Assembly (NCBI RefSeq): GCF_002846415.1
Contig: NZ_PJMX01000001.1
Span: 6,634,001 to 6,698,000, forward strand
From: Streptomyces sp. TLI_146
Lineage (GTDB): Bacteria > Actinomycetota > Actinomycetes > Streptomycetales > Streptomycetaceae
Length of the DNA: 64,000 bases
Reading direction: 5' to 3'
The position numbers were made by a program, and so were the translations under genes. The notes under the pieces are model-generated. The model worked only from the letters and a program-made list of their open reading frames with translations. It was not told the DNA's origin and ran no database searches. Positions 42,481-51,116 of the stretch are shown in pieces (within the stretch, counting starts at the first letter, position 1; each line of letters begins with the position of its first letter).

Positions 42481-43329
42481 ATGCGCATCTTCGACCCGCA
42501 CATCCATATGACGTCCCGCACCACCGACGACTACGAGGCCATGTACGCGGCGGGCGTGCGCGCGGTCGTCGAGCCCGCGTTCTGGCTGGGCCAGCCCCGT
42601 ACCTCGCCCGCGAGCTTCTTCGACTACTTCGACGCGCTCCTTGGCTGGGAGCCGTTCCGGGCCGCGCAGTACGGCATAGCCCACCACTGCACGATCGCCC
42701 TCAACCCCAAGGAGGCGAACGACCCGCGCTGCACGCCCGTCCTCGACGAGCTGCCGCGCTATCTGGTCAAGGACGGCGTGGTGGCGGTCGGCGAGATCGG
42801 GTACGACTCGATGACGCCCGCCGAGGACCACGCGCTCGCCGTCCAGCTCCAGCTCGCCGCCGAGCACGGCCTGCCCGCGATGGTGCACACCCCGCACCGC
42901 GACAAGCTCACCGGTCTGCGCCGCACGATCGACGTCGTACGGGAGTCGGCGCTCGCCACCGACCGGGTGCTGCTCGACCACCTCAACGAGACGACGGTGC
43001 GCGAGGCCAAGGACAGCGGCGCCTGGCTCGGCTTCTCGGTCTATCCGGACACCAAAATGGACGAGGACCGGATGGTCGCCATTCTGGACGAGTACGGTCC
43101 GGAGAAGGTGCTGGTCAACTCGGCCGCGGACTGGGGCAAGAGCGATCCGCTGAAGACCCGCAAGGTCGCCGACGCCATGCTGAAGGCCGGGTTCGACGAG
43201 GACGCGGTGGATCTGGTGCTGTGGCGCAACCCGGTCGCCTTCTACGGGCTGAGCGGCCGTCTCGACCTGGACCTGACCGCGCCCGAGGCGCTGCACGAGG
43301 GCAACTCCATCCTGCGCGGCGGCGAGTGA
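42481..43329 (+). CDS. eboB: TatD-like metal-dependent hydrolase EboB
   Basis: A 282-residue amidohydrolase-fold protein of the TatD-like EboB group. The metal-binding start is MRIFDPHIHMTSRT (HxH), then VVAVGEIGYDSM with the bridging Glu, AMVHTPHRDK, LLDHLNETT and the catalytic Asp in NSAADWGKSD. Unlike DNase TatD, the family works on a small-molecule or carrier-bound substrate in ebo clusters. Start ATG 42481, 2 bp after eboA; 4 bp before eboE. Confidence 0.88.
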   Translation: MRIFDPHIHMTSRTTDDYEAMYAAGVRAVVEPAFWLGQPRTSPASFFDYFDALLGWEPFRAAQYGIAHHCTIALNPKEANDPRCTPVLDELPRYLVKDGVVAVGEIGYDSMTPAEDHALAVQLQLAAEHGLPAMVHTPHRDKLTGLRRTIDVVRESALATDRVLLDHLNETTVREAKDSGAWLGFSVYPDTKMDEDRMVAILDEYGPEKVLVNSAADWGKSDPLKTRKVADAMLKAGFDEDAVDLVLWRNPVAFYGLSGRLDLDLTAPEALHEGNSILRGGE

Positions 43330-43333
43330 GCCC

Positions 43334-44503
43334 ATGCGACTGCGCCACTTCGACGGCTCCACGGTCCACCTCGCGTACTGCACCAACGTCCACCCCGCCG
43401 AGACCCTCGACGGCGTCCTAGCCCAGCTGCGCGACCACTGCGAGCCGGTGCGCGAGCGCCTGGGCACCGACCGGCTCGGCATCGGCCTGTGGCTGGCCAG
43501 GGGAGCGGCCGAGGAGCTGAGCGCCGATCCGGCCGCGCTGCGCGGGCTGCGCGCCGAGCTCGACGGACGCGGCCTGGAGGTCGTCACCCTCAACGGCTTC
43601 CCGTACGAGGGATTCGGCGCCGAGGAGGTCAAGTACCGCGTCTACAAGCCGGACTGGACCGATCCGGAACGCCTGGAGCACACCGCCGACCTGGCCCGGC
43701 TGCTCGCCGCGCTGCTCCCCGACGACGTCACCGAGGGCACCATCTCCACCCTGCCGCTCGCCTGGCGCACCGGCTTCGACGCGGCGGCGCGCCAGGCGGC
43801 GCACTCCGCACTGCGCACGCTGGCGGGGCGCCTGGACGCACTGGAGGAGGAGACCGGCAAGTCGATCCGGATCGGCCTGGAGCCGGAGCCCGGCTGCACG
43901 GTCGAGACCACCGCCGACGCCATCGCCCCGCTCACCGCGATCGGCTCGCCGCGCATCGGCATCTGCGTCGACACCTGCCATCTGGCCACCTCCTTCGAGG
44001 ACCCGGCGCAGGCGCTCGACGCGCTGCACGCCGCCGGGGTCGCGATCCCCAAGGTCCAGCTGTCGGCCGCGCTGCACGCCGAGCGGCCGGACCGGCCCGA
44101 AGTCCGCGCCGCGCTCGCCGAGTTCGCCGAGCCGCGCTTCCTGCACCAGACCCGCACCAGGAACGGCGCCGGGCTCCTGGGCACCGACGACCTCGGCGAG
44201 GCCCTGGCCCAGGGGGCCCTGCCGGACACCGCGCCCTGGCGCGCGCACTTCCACGTACCGCTGCACGCGCGGCCCGCGGCGCCGCTGACCTCCACGCTGC
44301 CCGTGCTGCGCGAGGCCCTGGCGGGCCTGGTCGGCGGCCCGGTCGCGCACACCCGCCATCTGGAGGTCGAGACGTACACCTGGCAGGCCCTGCCCGCCGA
44401 GCTGCGCCCGCGCGACCGGGACCAGCTCGCCGACGGCATCGCCGCCGAACTCACCCTCGCCCGGGACCTGTTGACCGACCTCGGCCTCAAGGAACTGCCA
44501 TGA
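43334..44503 (+). CDS. eboE: Metabolite-traffic protein EboE (xylose-isomerase-like)
   Basis: A 389-residue TIM-barrel protein with the EboE N-terminus (HLAYCTNVHPAETLDGV), VVTLNGFPYEGFG, IGLEPEPGCTVE with a metal-ligand Glu, and GICVDTCHLATSFED, followed by VPKVQLSAALHAE-type and HFHVPLH strands. Members are annotated as metabolite-traffic proteins; they resemble sugar isomerases and probably modify the ebo cyclitol core. The stop overlaps the next start (ATGA, 44500-44503). Confidence 0.9.
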   Translation: MRLRHFDGSTVHLAYCTNVHPAETLDGVLAQLRDHCEPVRERLGTDRLGIGLWLARGAAEELSADPAALRGLRAELDGRGLEVVTLNGFPYEGFGAEEVKYRVYKPDWTDPERLEHTADLARLLAALLPDDVTEGTISTLPLAWRTGFDAAARQAAHSALRTLAGRLDALEEETGKSIRIGLEPEPGCTVETTADAIAPLTAIGSPRIGICVDTCHLATSFEDPAQALDALHAAGVAIPKVQLSAALHAERPDRPEVRAALAEFAEPRFLHQTRTRNGAGLLGTDDLGEALAQGALPDTAPWRAHFHVPLHARPAAPLTSTLPVLREALAGLVGGPVAHTRHLEVETYTWQALPAELRPRDRDQLADGIAAELTLARDLLTDLGLKELP

Positions 44504-45882
44504 CCGACGCCCCCACCCCGCTCCTCGTCCTGGACGTCGTCGGGCTGACCCCGAAGCTCCTGGAGCACATGCCGCGCCTGAAGGCGCTCGCGGGCTCCGG
44601 CTCCAAGGCGCGGCTCGGCACGGTGCTCCCGGCCGTGACCTGCGCGGCCCAGTCGACGTTCCTGACCGGCACGCTCCCCGCCGAGCACGGCATCGTGGGC
44701 AACGGCTGGTACTTCCGCGACCTCGGCGACGTCCTCCTGTGGCGCCAGCACAACGGCCTGGTCGAGGGCGACAAGCTGTGGGACGCGGCCCGCCGCGCCC
44801 ACCCGGGCTACACCGTCGCGAACATCTGCTGGTGGTACGCGATGGGCGCGGACACCGACATCACGGTCACCCCGCGTCCCGTCTACTACGCCGACGGCCG
44901 CAAGGAGCCCGACTGCTACACCCGGCCGCCGGCGCTCCACGACGAACTCCACGACAAGTTCGGCACGTTCCCCCTCTTCAACTTCTGGGGACCCGGCGCC
45001 GACATCGTCTCCTCCCAGTGGATCGTCGACGCCACCCGCCACATCCTGGCGACCCGCGCCCCCGACCTGGCGCTGTGCTATCTGCCGCACCTGGACTACG
45101 ACTTGCAGCGGTTCGGGCCCGACGACCCGCGCTCCTACCGGGCGGCCGCCGACCTCGACGCGGCCATGGGGCCGCTGCTCGACGACGCTCAGGCGGCGGG
45201 CCGCACGGTCGTGGCCCTGTCGGAGTACGGCATCACGCGCGTCAGCCGGCCCGTGGACATCAACCGCGCCCTGCGCCGCGCCGGACTGCTGGAAGTCCAC
45301 ACCCAGGACGGCATGGAGTACCTGGACCCGATGGCGTCCCGCGCCTTCGCGGTGGCCGACCACCAGCTCGCGCACATCTATGTGCGCAGGCCCGAGGACC
45401 TGGACGCCACCCGCGCGGCCCTCGCGGACGTGGCGGGCATCGACCAGCTCCTCGACGACGAGGGCAAGAAGAGCTTCGGCCTCGACCACCCGCGCGCGGG
45501 CGAACTGGTCGCGGTCGCGGAGTCGGACGCCTGGTTCACGTACTACTACTGGCTCGACGACGACCGCGCCCCCGACTTCGCCCAGCTCGTCGAGATCCAC
45601 CGCAAGCCCGGCTACGACCCGGTCGAGCTGTTCATGGACCCGCTCGACCCGTATGTGAAGGTCAAGGCCGCGAAGGCGCTGGCGCGCAAGAAGCTGGGGA
45701 TGCGCTACCGGATGGCGGTCGTGCCGCTCGACCCGTCGCCGGTGCGGGGCAGCCACGGACGGCTCCCCGACGACCCGCGGGACGGGCCGCTGCTGCTGTG
45801 CTCGGATCCGGACGCGGTGGGCGACGCGGTGGAGGCCACCGAGGTGAAGGGGCTGCTGCTGAGGCTGGCGGGGCTGGAGTAG
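44500..45882 (+). CDS. eboF: Alkaline-phosphatase-superfamily phosphodiesterase EboF
   Basis: A 460-residue nucleotide-pyrophosphatase/phosphodiesterase-type protein. The metal and nucleophile site is LVLDVVGLT ... TCAAQSTFLTGTLPAEHG (nucleophile Thr/Ser near residues 45-50), with ligands in YLPHLDYDLQRFGP, ALSEYGITRV and DHQLAHIY. No signal peptide is seen, so it acts in the cytoplasm or on the inner membrane face. It may hydrolyse a phosphate or phosphodiester of the ebo intermediate. Last gene of the operon, closed by the hairpin at 45901. Confidence 0.88.
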   Translation: MTDAPTPLLVLDVVGLTPKLLEHMPRLKALAGSGSKARLGTVLPAVTCAAQSTFLTGTLPAEHGIVGNGWYFRDLGDVLLWRQHNGLVEGDKLWDAARRAHPGYTVANICWWYAMGADTDITVTPRPVYYADGRKEPDCYTRPPALHDELHDKFGTFPLFNFWGPGADIVSSQWIVDATRHILATRAPDLALCYLPHLDYDLQRFGPDDPRSYRAAADLDAAMGPLLDDAQAAGRTVVALSEYGITRVSRPVDINRALRRAGLLEVHTQDGMEYLDPMASRAFAVADHQLAHIYVRRPEDLDATRAALADVAGIDQLLDDEGKKSFGLDHPRAGELVAVAESDAWFTYYYWLDDDRAPDFAQLVEIHRKPGYDPVELFMDPLDPYVKVKAAKALARKKLGMRYRMAVVPLDPSPVRGSHGRLPDDPRDGPLLLCSDPDAVGDAVEATEVKGLLLRLAGLE

Positions 45883-45900
45883 TCCGCCGCCGTACTTGGT

Positions 45901-45948
45901 GTACGAGGAAGCTCCTGGCGGAACGATCCGCCAGGAGCTTCCTCGTAC
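45901..45948. terminator. Very strong bidirectional terminator
   Basis: A perfect 22-bp stem (45901-45922 with 45927-45948) with a 4-base loop ACGA lies between the converging eboF and methyltransferase-like genes. It is the strongest hairpin in the window. Confidence 0.95.
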
Positions 45949-45968
45949 GTACGTGAGGCGAGGCCGGA

Positions 45969-47051
45969 TCAGACCGGGCGCGCCTCGACGATGGAGACGC
46001 CCGCGGCGGTCTGCACGATGCGGTCCAGCTCGAAGCCGGTGGCGCGCAGGATCTCCGAGTACTGGCGGGCGGTGCGCTCCTTGCCGCCGACCAGGATCAT
46101 CAGCCACAGGTCGACCAGCTTGGCGGGGTGCGCCGCGTTGCCCTCCGGAGGCACGAATTCCATGACGAGGAGACGGCCGTCGGGGCTGATTGCCTCACGG
46201 GCGTTCTTGAGGATCTCCAGCGCCTTCGGCTCCGGCCATTCATGCAGAATGTGCTTCAGCAGATAGGCGTCCGCACCGGCCGGCAGCGGACCGAAGAGAT
46301 CGCCCTTGTCGATCTCGACCCGGTCGACCACGCCCTCTTCGGTGAGAAACGCGTCGGCGCCGAGCTCGTCCGCCCGGGAATCGAAGAGGATGCCCTTCGA
46401 CGAGGGCGTCTTCTTGAGGATCGCGGACAGCAGACCGCCGCGGCCGCCGAAGACGTCGACGAGCGTCTTGTACTTGGAGAAGTCGTACGCGGCGAGAATG
46501 GGCTCGGTCTCCATATTCGAGAGCGTGCCCATACCGTTGAGGAAGATCTCGGCGAATTCCGGGTTCTGGCCCAGGTACTCGTACGCGTGCATGCCGCGGT
46601 TCTTCTCGAGGCTCGGCTGACCGGTGCGCACGGTGTGGATGAGCGCACCCCAGTCCTCCCAGCTCGCGGGGTGACCTGTCAACAGCGCCATGTCGCGCAT
46701 CGACATCGGCGTGCCGGTGCGCAGCGCGTTCGCCATCGGCGTCAGCTTGAAGCGGCCGTCGCTCTGCTCGCTGAATATCCGGTAGCTGGCGAGGGCGCGC
46801 AGCAGCCGGTGGACCGCGTCGGGGTCGGCCTCGATCCGCTTGGCGATCTCCTCCGAGGACAACGGGCCGTCGGCGAGCTGGTCGGCGATCTTCAGCTCGG
46901 CCGCCACGTAGATCGCCTGGGACACCCAGGCGCCCTGGGCCAGTTCGAGGACGGCGATCGGCGCGGGCACCAGCAGCTGGGCGAAGCGCTGCACCCGCGC
47001 GCGGAACCCTTCGACGATGCGGACGACTCGGGCGGGCGGAATCGGGGGCAT
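45969..47051 (-). CDS. O-methyltransferase-fold protein (possible AlpH-like coupling enzyme)
   Basis: A 360-residue protein of the DnrK/TcmN-type O-methyltransferase family: an N-terminal dimerisation/winged-helix domain (about 35-105, ELKIADQLADGPLSSEEIA) and a C-terminal Rossmann domain. The SAM loop reads VDVFGGRGGLL (199-208), with Phe in place of the usual first glycine. LLKHILHEWPE (264-274) contains the catalytic His region. In kinamycin biosynthesis, an O-methyltransferase-like protein, AlpH, couples glutamylhydrazine to the polyketide without SAM. Only one such fold occurs in the window, so this is the best AlpH candidate, but an ordinary O-methyltransferase is equally possible. Start ATG 47051 with GGAGG 6 bases upstream. 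Confidence 0.85.
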   Translation of the reverse strand: MPPIPPARVVRIVEGFRARVQRFAQLLVPAPIAVLELAQGAWVSQAIYVAAELKIADQLADGPLSSEEIAKRIEADPDAVHRLLRALASYRIFSEQSDGRFKLTPMANALRTGTPMSMRDMALLTGHPASWEDWGALIHTVRTGQPSLEKNRGMHAYEYLGQNPEFAEIFLNGMGTLSNMETEPILAAYDFSKYKTLVDVFGGRGGLLSAILKKTPSSKGILFDSRADELGADAFLTEEGVVDRVEIDKGDLFGPLPAGADAYLLKHILHEWPEPKALEILKNAREAISPDGRLLVMEFVPPEGNAAHPAKLVDLWLMILVGGKERTARQYSEILRATGFELDRIVQTAAGVSIVEARPV

Positions 47052-47386
47052 GCGTATCCTCCATCGGCGGTTGCGCAGCGGTATCAAGAGTCTCAATTAC
47101 CGGGATACCGGAAACTATGGGCGTCGCCCGGCAGACTCTAGAGCCGAGCCCGGCGGCGAACAACCACTCAACGCGCGAAATCCCGCCCCTGGTTGGCCGA
47201 AATTCGGCGCGAGTTCGGCACCAGTGAATTCCGAGCGCGAATCAAGTGTGCAACTGCGGATGGGGTGCAGTCGGACAGGGCTTACAACTTACCTGTGAAT
47301 ACAGGACGGTTGAGGTAGAAGCGTCTATCGTGGCGCCGGTTGAGTCGGCTCCCAATGACGGGGGCACGCCATGATGAGGGAGAGAC
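47052..47386. promoter_or_regulatory. Divergent promoter region between the methyltransferase-like and ScyD/ScyE-like genes
   Basis: 335 bases without a supportable gene, moderately AT-richer than coding DNA around 47080-47230. It contains promoters for both divergent genes. GAGGGAGA at 47374-47382 precedes the ATG at 47387. No clear operator recognised. Confidence 0.45.
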
Positions 47387-48625
47387 ATGTCGAGAATACG
47401 CAGGTCTTGGAGTGGGGCCTTCGTGGCAGCGGCGGCGGTGGGCACCCTGGCCGTCACGCTGATCCCCGGCCCGGCACAGGCCTCGCCGAAGGAGGCGAAG
47501 GCCGCTGCCGGTACCACCGCGGGTGCCACTGCCAACATCGAGGTCATTGCGAGCAAGCTCAACAACCCCCGCGGCCTCTCCGTGCAGGCGGACGGGACGA
47601 TCCTGATCGCCGAGTCGGGCGTGGGCAAGCCGGGCTGCGCGCCGGGCACCAAGTGTGTCGGAACGACCGGTTCGATCTACCGCGTCAAGGGCACCCAGCA
47701 GGGCCGCGTCGTCACCGGCCTGGCGTCCTCCGCGGTGGCCCCGACCAACCCGTACGAGCCGATCTCGGCCGCCGGCCCCAATGACGTGGAGGCCAACGGG
47801 TCGGGCTACCTCGTCCTCAGCGGCTTCGGCGGCGGCACGGACGACCGCGCCAAGCTCGGCGCGGACGCGGCCAAGCTCGGCACGCTCCAGACGGCGAGCG
47901 GCTGGGTCGTCGGCGACCCGGTCAAGCACGAGACGCTGCTGGACCCGGACTGGATCCTCGGCCACCCGGCCAACCCCGAGGAAGCGTCCATCCACAGCAA
48001 CCCCTGGCGCTTCGCCCGCAACGGGCGCGGCTTCCTGGTCACGGACGCCGGCGCCAACGACCTGATCGGCGTCGGCTTCGGCGGCCGCACCACCACCGAG
48101 GCGATCTTCCCGGACAACGAGCTCCCGGCGCCGGGTGGCGCCGCGACCCCCTCGGCCAAGGAGAAGAAGGCCCTGGAGTCCCTCGCCCCGCAGGCCAAGA
48201 CGGTCGCGGCCGATGGCACAGTCAAGGTCCAGGCGGTGCCCAGCGGCATCGTCAAGGGCGCGGACGGCGCGTTCTACGTCGCCGACATGGGCGGTCTGCG
48301 TCCGGGCGCCTCGCGCATCTGGCGGATCGTGCCGGGCCACCGCGCGGAGGTCTTCGCCAGCGGTCTGACCGCGGTGACCGACCTGGCCGCGGACAAGAAC
48401 GGCAACCTGATCGCGTTGACGCTGACCGGCGGCTTCCAGCAGCAGGGCCCGCCGCTGCCGGGCAAGCTGAGCCGGGTCGACATCAAGACCAAGGCGGTCA
48501 CCGAGATCCCGACCGACGGCAAGCTGGCGATGTCCACCGGCCTGGCCGTCGGCCCGAACAACGAGATCTACGTGACCAACAACTCGGTCGGCACCGAGGG
48601 TCAGCTGATCAAGATCACGGAGTAG
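47387..48625 (+). CDS. Secreted ScyD/ScyE-family beta-propeller protein
   Basis: A 412-residue exported protein. Residues 1-32 form a signal peptide (MSRIRRSWSGAFVAAAAVG..., cleavage near AQA-SP), followed by NHL/SMP-30-like beta-propeller blades with repeating patterns: LNNPRGLSVQADGTILIAE, GPNDVEANGSGYLVLSG, VPSGIVKGADGAFYVADMGG and STGLAVGPNNEIYVTNNS. The family is named after the cyanobacterial scytonemin proteins ScyD/ScyE but is common as a secreted protein in Streptomyces. Closeness to an ebo operon recalls the scytonemin setting; co-function is unproven. A hairpin at 48712 follows. Confidence 0.88.
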   Translation: MSRIRRSWSGAFVAAAAVGTLAVTLIPGPAQASPKEAKAAAGTTAGATANIEVIASKLNNPRGLSVQADGTILIAESGVGKPGCAPGTKCVGTTGSIYRVKGTQQGRVVTGLASSAVAPTNPYEPISAAGPNDVEANGSGYLVLSGFGGGTDDRAKLGADAAKLGTLQTASGWVVGDPVKHETLLDPDWILGHPANPEEASIHSNPWRFARNGRGFLVTDAGANDLIGVGFGGRTTTEAIFPDNELPAPGGAATPSAKEKKALESLAPQAKTVAADGTVKVQAVPSGIVKGADGAFYVADMGGLRPGASRIWRIVPGHRAEVFASGLTAVTDLAADKNGNLIALTLTGGFQQQGPPLPGKLSRVDIKTKAVTEIPTDGKLAMSTGLAVGPNNEIYVTNNSVGTEGQLIKITE

Positions 48626-48711
48626 TACCGCGCGGAGTACTCCTGTCTCGGGCAGTACTCCATACGCGAGTGGTACGGAGCGGTACTGGTCCACGGATCA
48701 GCGCGTGACGT

Positions 48712-48748
48712 GCGGCCCCGCCGGGAACCTGACGCCCGGCGGGGCCGC
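48712..48748 (+). terminator. Hairpin terminator after the ScyD/ScyE-like gene
   Basis: Perfect 14-bp arms 48712-48725 and 48735-48748, 9-base loop. An additional 8-bp inverted repeat GGAGTACT/AGTACTCC lies at 48634-48661. Confidence 0.85.
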
Positions 48749-48896
48749 TTCGTCGTATGCGCGGAAAAATCTTCCTCCCCTTCGGTCACACTCCTGCGCC
48801 GGGACCCGTCAGACCAGTGACACGGGATCCCGGCCGATGGAATCGAGCCGGGGTCGCCGCTGAACGACCGCAGTAGATCTCTGAAGGAGAGCAGTC

Positions 48897-49352
48897 ATGG
48901 AAGCACGGATGCAGAACCCGGCGATGGTCCTCCCCGACGCGATGCAGGCCATCCAGAGCCTGTACAAGGCCACCTACGCGGGCGGCGTCCCGGCGGGTCT
49001 GCTCGCGCTGAGCCACCTGCGCGCGAGCCAGATCAATGGCTGCGGCCCCTGTGTGGAGTCGGCGTCCGGCCAGGCGCGCAAGGCCGGCGAAAGCGACGAG
49101 AAGATCTTCTCCGTCGGCGCGTGGCGGGAGACCCCCTTCTACACCGACTCCGAGCGCGCGGCGCTCGCGCTCACCGAGCACGTCACGCGGCTGAGCGACC
49201 GCGAGGACCCGGTCCCGGACGCGGTGTGGAACGAGGCCGCCAAGCACTTCAACGAGCAGGAGCTCGCGGCGCTCGTGCTGCACATCTCCGTCAGCAACCT
49301 GTTCAACCGCCTCAACGCCACAACGAAGCAGCAGGCCGGACAGAAGTGGTAG
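48897..49352 (+). CDS. AhpD/carboxymuconolactone-decarboxylase-like protein
   Basis: A 151-residue helical protein of the CMD/AhpD family. The redox-active pair is in INGCGPCVESASGQARKAG (CxxC about residues 44-47), as in AhpD-like peroxidases. The helix SERAALALTEHVTRLSDR and LHISVSNLFNRLNATT are family features. It probably reduces peroxides or thiols with a CxxC mechanism. ATG 48897 has AAGGAGA upstream. ECF41/SigJ-type sigma factors often control this family; two such factors lie upstream in the window but not adjacent. Confidence 0.88.
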   Translation: MEARMQNPAMVLPDAMQAIQSLYKATYAGGVPAGLLALSHLRASQINGCGPCVESASGQARKAGESDEKIFSVGAWRETPFYTDSERAALALTEHVTRLSDREDPVPDAVWNEAAKHFNEQELAALVLHISVSNLFNRLNATTKQQAGQKW

Positions 49353-49402
49353 GCACGGCCTAGCGAGGTGTTCGGTACGGCCAGGCCGGACCCGGACCGA
49401 GT

Positions 49403-49448
49403 GGGCGGTGTGGCGGTCGCGCGACAGCACGCGACGGCCACACCGCCC
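49403..49448 (+). terminator. Hairpin terminator after the AhpD-like gene
   Basis: Arms 49403-49420 and 49431-49448 pair over 18 positions with one mismatch. It starts about 50 bases after the stop codon. Confidence 0.8.
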
Positions 49449-49601
49449 CTCCGTACAGGGACCGCCCCGCGCGGCCCGCTCAGGTGGTTCGGTTCGCCGA
49501 CGCGACTCAGTATGCAGATCATCGCGGTGGCTTGTTCTCGCCTGTGGACAACGTTTTCCACAGGGGTGGTGAGGGGTGGCCGGGCGCGGGACCGTCGAGG
49601 C

Positions 49602-51116
49602 ATGAACAAGCACCACGAATCGCACGGTTCCCACGGTCTGCCCGACGACGACCCGCAGCTCACCCTGCGCAGCCCGGCCGAACTGGCCGATGCCCTGCCG
49701 TATTTGATGGGCTTCCATCCGACGGACTCCATCGTGATGGTCGCCCTCCACGGTCGCCGGGGCCGCTTCGGCGGGCGGCTCCGGCTCGGCATTCCCCGAG
49801 CGCCAGGGGAGTGGCCGCATGTCGCGGAGCAACTGGCCGAGTGCCTGATGGCGGGGAGCGAGCGGCGGGGCCCGCGCCCGGACGGGATCATTGTGTTCCT
49901 CTGCCAGGACCCGGAGCCGGGCAGCGATATGACGAGCAGTCAAGTCATGGAGAGGCTACGGCCGTTGGCCCAACTCCTGCGTACGGCGTGCGGCGCCCTG
50001 GACGTCCCGGTCCTGGAGGCGCTGTGCATCTCGGACGGGAGGTACTGGTCGTACTGCTGCCCGGACGCGCGCTGCTGCCCGCCGGAGGGCAACGTGCTGG
50101 CCATGGCGGGTACGTCGGTGCTGGCGGCGGCCGCGACCTTCGCCGGGCTCCAAGTCCGGGGCTCCCTGCGGGAGATGGAGGCGCGGCTCGCCCCCTGGCG
50201 GCGGCCGGCGGCGGCCGACCAGGAGCGTGTGCTCGCGGCGGCGGAGGAGGCGCTGGTGCCCCGCATCCTGGACGAGGAGGAGCGGCTGCGGGTCGGCCGG
50301 GAGACCCTGGACCTGGCGGGCCGCGTGATGCGCCGCCTCTCCGGCGCGCCCCCGGCCACGGGCCGCACGGACGCGGACGCGCTGGACGACGCCCTGATCG
50401 CCCACGACGAGGCGGCGGCCCTGGTCCTCGGCCTCCAGGACCGCACCACCCGGGACCGCGCGGCCGAGTGGATGGAGGGCCCGGACGCGGCCCCGGCCCA
50501 ACGCCTGTGGCGCGCCCTTGCCCGCCGCTGCGTGGGCCGCTATGGGGAGCACGCGGCGGCCCCGCTCACCCTGGCGGGCTGGGTGGCCTGGTCCACCGGC
50601 GACGAGCCCGCCGCCAGGGTCGCCCTGGGCCTGGCCCTGCGCGCGGACCCCGAGTACCAGTTCGCCCAACTCCTCCACCAGGCCTGCAACCGGGGCCTGG
50701 ACCCGGAGGCGTTGCGCAGGTGCTTGCGGGAGGAGAGGCGGGAGCGGGAGGAGGGGGGTGCGGCTGCGGCGGGGGGTGCGGTCGGGGAGGCGGGGCTTGG
50801 TGGCTCGGACCGGGTGCCTGCCCTCGGGGCTGAGGCGGATGTGGCCGAGCCTGCCGCCGCCGAGCGCAGGGTGGCCGTGGAGGCGTCGGCGTCGGGTGTG
50901 GGCGGGCCCGTTCGGCGGCTCAGGTCCCGCCGTAAGTCTCCGGCGGCGACCCGGAACGAGGGCGCGGCGGCCACCTCCCCGGCGAACAGGCGGGACGCGG
51001 CGCCCGCCTCCGCCCGCCCCGAGGGCGTCGAAGGCGGCGCTCCGGCGGCCGGGTCCGCCCGGCGTGGGGCCCGGCGGACCGGCCGGGCGGGACAGCGGGA
51101 CGGGACCGGCCGATGA
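49602..51116 (+). CDS. DUF4192-domain protein
   Basis: A 504-residue protein. Residues about 17-360 match the actinobacterial DUF4192 pattern: LTLRSPAELADALPYLMGFHP with DSIVMVALHGRRGR, then DGRYWSYCCPDARCCPPEGN (four cysteines, possible metal site), and GWVAWSTGDEPAARVALGLAL. From about residue 390 the protein becomes a low-complexity Ala/Gly/Arg-rich tail. Function is unknown; it is a core Streptomyces family. Start ATG 49602 has only GAGG close by. The stop overlaps the next start by ATGA. Confidence 0.85.
   Translation: MNKHHESHGSHGLPDDDPQLTLRSPAELADALPYLMGFHPTDSIVMVALHGRRGRFGGRLRLGIPRAPGEWPHVAEQLAECLMAGSERRGPRPDGIIVFLCQDPEPGSDMTSSQVMERLRPLAQLLRTACGALDVPVLEALCISDGRYWSYCCPDARCCPPEGNVLAMAGTSVLAAAATFAGLQVRGSLREMEARLAPWRRPAAADQERVLAAAEEALVPRILDEEERLRVGRETLDLAGRVMRRLSGAPPATGRTDADALDDALIAHDEAAALVLGLQDRTTRDRAAEWMEGPDAAPAQRLWRALARRCVGRYGEHAAAPLTLAGWVAWSTGDEPAARVALGLALRADPEYQFAQLLHQACNRGLDPEALRRCLREERREREEGGAAAAGGAVGEAGLGGSDRVPALGAEADVAEPAAAERRVAVEASASGVGGPVRRLRSRRKSPAATRNEGAAATSPANRRDAAPASARPEGVEGGAPAAGSARRGARRTGRAGQRDGTGR

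Noticed and set aside
38788..47259. A 12-base identity, GTGCAACTGCGG, upstream of the ebo operon (38788-38799) and upstream of the ScyD/ScyE-like gene (47248-47259).
   Set aside because: A single 12-mer match in 64 kb of GC-rich DNA is expected by chance and neither copy is palindromic.
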